Of a stretch of DNA of 64,000 nucleotides, positions 62,579-64,000 are shown piece by piece (the stretch's first letter is position 1; the number at the start of each line of letters is the position of its first letter). This stretch comes from Opisthocomus hoazin. Its lineage: Eukaryota; Chordata; Aves; Opisthocomiformes; Opisthocomidae. The stretch spans positions 9,486,001 to 9,550,000 of the forward strand of contig NC_134440.1 of the NCBI RefSeq assembly GCF_030867145.1. Reading direction: 5' to 3'. A program made the translations under genes and the position numbers. The notes under the pieces are model-generated. The model worked only from the letters and a program-made list of their open reading frames with translations. It searched no databases and was not told the DNA's origin.

Positions 62579-64000
62579 CCAAATAAGGTGATTTTGAGTT
62601 ACAACCATTACTACCACAAGACAACTACGTAGCATCAAGTAACAGGTTTTTGTGAAGCTACAGACCCTGCTGCCCTCCACGCTAAGGGCCTGAGCAGCAA
62701 TGGTACCTGGCTTCATTGTACGGACCAGGATGTGCTAACGGATGAGCCTCTCCGAGGACTGCACCACTACTGACAACTGAAGTTGAATAATGGAAGAAGT
62801 CAGGAACAGCAACTAGAAATCCTGAGTCTGGAAAGGGAACGTTGCCTGCAGGTAGAGGCTTTCAGTCCCTTCACCAGCAGCTATCGTTAAGTCAGGTTTG
62901 GCATTGATTTCACCCCTTCTTGAGAAGGTCAGATCTTTTTAAATGGCACTAACAGAGCACACCATTTTAGAATGAACCGTGACTAGACTTACGTTAATTT
63001 GAGATTTAGCACAGTACAGATATAAACTGAATCTTTTTTTTTTAATATGTGTTGCAGAATTAACAGCTGCCAGCTTATAGAAGGAGGGTCTTGCTCCCCC
63101 TCACCCACTGATTAGCCTCCTACCCCCACTTCAGTGTTTCAAGCGTCAACACGAGCAAGCCCCAGCACCCTTCTGCCCGATGGATAACCCCTTTGTACCA
63201 TAAATGCAATGGAAAGCTACACCAGGAGGGAAGCGTTTTTTGTTGTGTCAGCAATTTTAATTTGCTTTCCTTGAGGCAAGATAAGCACCAGAGCTAATGC
63301 CAGAGGATAGCAGAGCAAGAGAAGTTGCAAAGCTAGAAGCAGGGGAAGAGACTCCCCTCACCGGATAATTTTCATCTGCCAGGCTGCCTCTGTTGTACTG
63401 TGAAATTATGTCATTAAACACACGTTTCCTCCCAGCTCTGCCAGGGCTGCCCGAGCACAGCCTCAGAAAAGTTTTCTGTTCTGCTAAACGACACTCAAGC
63501 AGCTGAAGCTTCTTTGTCCAACATATCTGAGCTATAAAACCAGATGACTTCTGTTTTCAAAATTGTTTTAATGGAAGGCAACTGTGCTTGCCTTCGTCCT
63601 GTACAAAATGCAGCCCTACACACTTAACACACCCAGATGCTGCAGTATGGAGGGTGTACAGTATGATCATAGTGTTTAGTAAGAAAGAAGAAACAATGAG
63701 ATTTTTCCAACTATACAAAAGTTCAAGTTTCCTTCACTTTAACCAAATTTGCCCCAGACACAATACAAATCCTTCCTGCTGCCATGATTCTCCTCCTGCT
63801 AAGTTTAAGAAGTAGCTATATATTTTAGCGCTTTCCAAAAACAAAAACTTAAAAAAAATAATCTGCTTTCCTTATCCTCCAAGGTACGTATCTGCTGCCT
63901 AAAAAGGAGGCACCACCGCTAGATACTAAGCACAGCCAACTCCCCAGCACAGAATGACAAGCTACCAGACCTGTCTATACCTGGCGCTAGGCAAAATTGA
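62579..64000 (-). other. ELAVL1: ELAVL1 intron 1, continuing beyond the window
   Basis: AT-rich sequence with no recognisable exon, CpG island or repeat. The ELAVL1 promoter and non-coding first exon are therefore expected to the right of the window. Confidence 0.65.

Noticed and set aside
62579..64000. ELAVL1 promoter or first exon at the right edge
   Set aside because: The sequence is AT-rich without a CpG island or donor-bearing leader; the promoter is more likely outside the window.

Overview
This is vertebrate nuclear DNA, almost certainly from a bird. It has split genes with GT-AG introns, long AT-rich introns and UTRs, and interspersed repeats that are almost all CR1 LINEs, the dominant avian retrotransposon. 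No tRNA, rRNA, CRISPR array or prokaryotic operon is visible.

Two genes point at each other, tail to tail. At the left edge on the + strand (396-3767) lie the last four coding exons of an excitatory amino acid transporter of the SLC1 family, most like EAAT5/SLC1A7. They carry transmembrane segment 7, hairpin 2, transmembrane segment 8 with the glutamate-binding residues, and a cytoplasmic tail; the earlier exons lie outside the window. From the other side, on the - strand, all five coding exons of ELAVL1 (HuR) run from 59893 down to 27355. They splice in frame into a complete 326-residue protein with three RRMs. The non-coding first exon and promoter lie beyond 64000.

Layout: 1-3767 transporter exons; about 3768-4260 its probable 3'UTR; about 4260-19250 a gene-poor, fairly GC-rich intergenic stretch with one CR1 fragment (about 12.67-12.93 kb), a pyrimidine tract, a TG/CA palindrome and a short minisatellite; about 19.26-27.35 kb an AT-rich block whose right part is the ELAVL1 3'UTR; 27.36-59.9 kb ELAVL1 exons and introns; 59.9-64 kb ELAVL1 intron 1. 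Introns 5, 2 and 1 contain CR1 copies. The largest is a degraded, nearly complete copy (about 33.98-37.65 kb) antisense to ELAVL1.

The two genes are functionally unrelated: a plasma-membrane glutamate carrier, and a nucleocytoplasmic protein that binds AU/U-rich mRNA. Their adjacency may still be informative. In human, ELAVL2 lies on the same chromosome arm as SLC1A1 (9p), ELAVL4 as SLC1A7 (1p), and ELAVL1/3 as SLC1A6 (19p). An EAAT5-like gene beside ELAVL1 could therefore be an extra genome-duplication paralog that mammals lost. The most checkable protein-level observation is a Cys codon at HuR position 200, where human HuR has a Tyr reported to be phosphorylated by JAK3.
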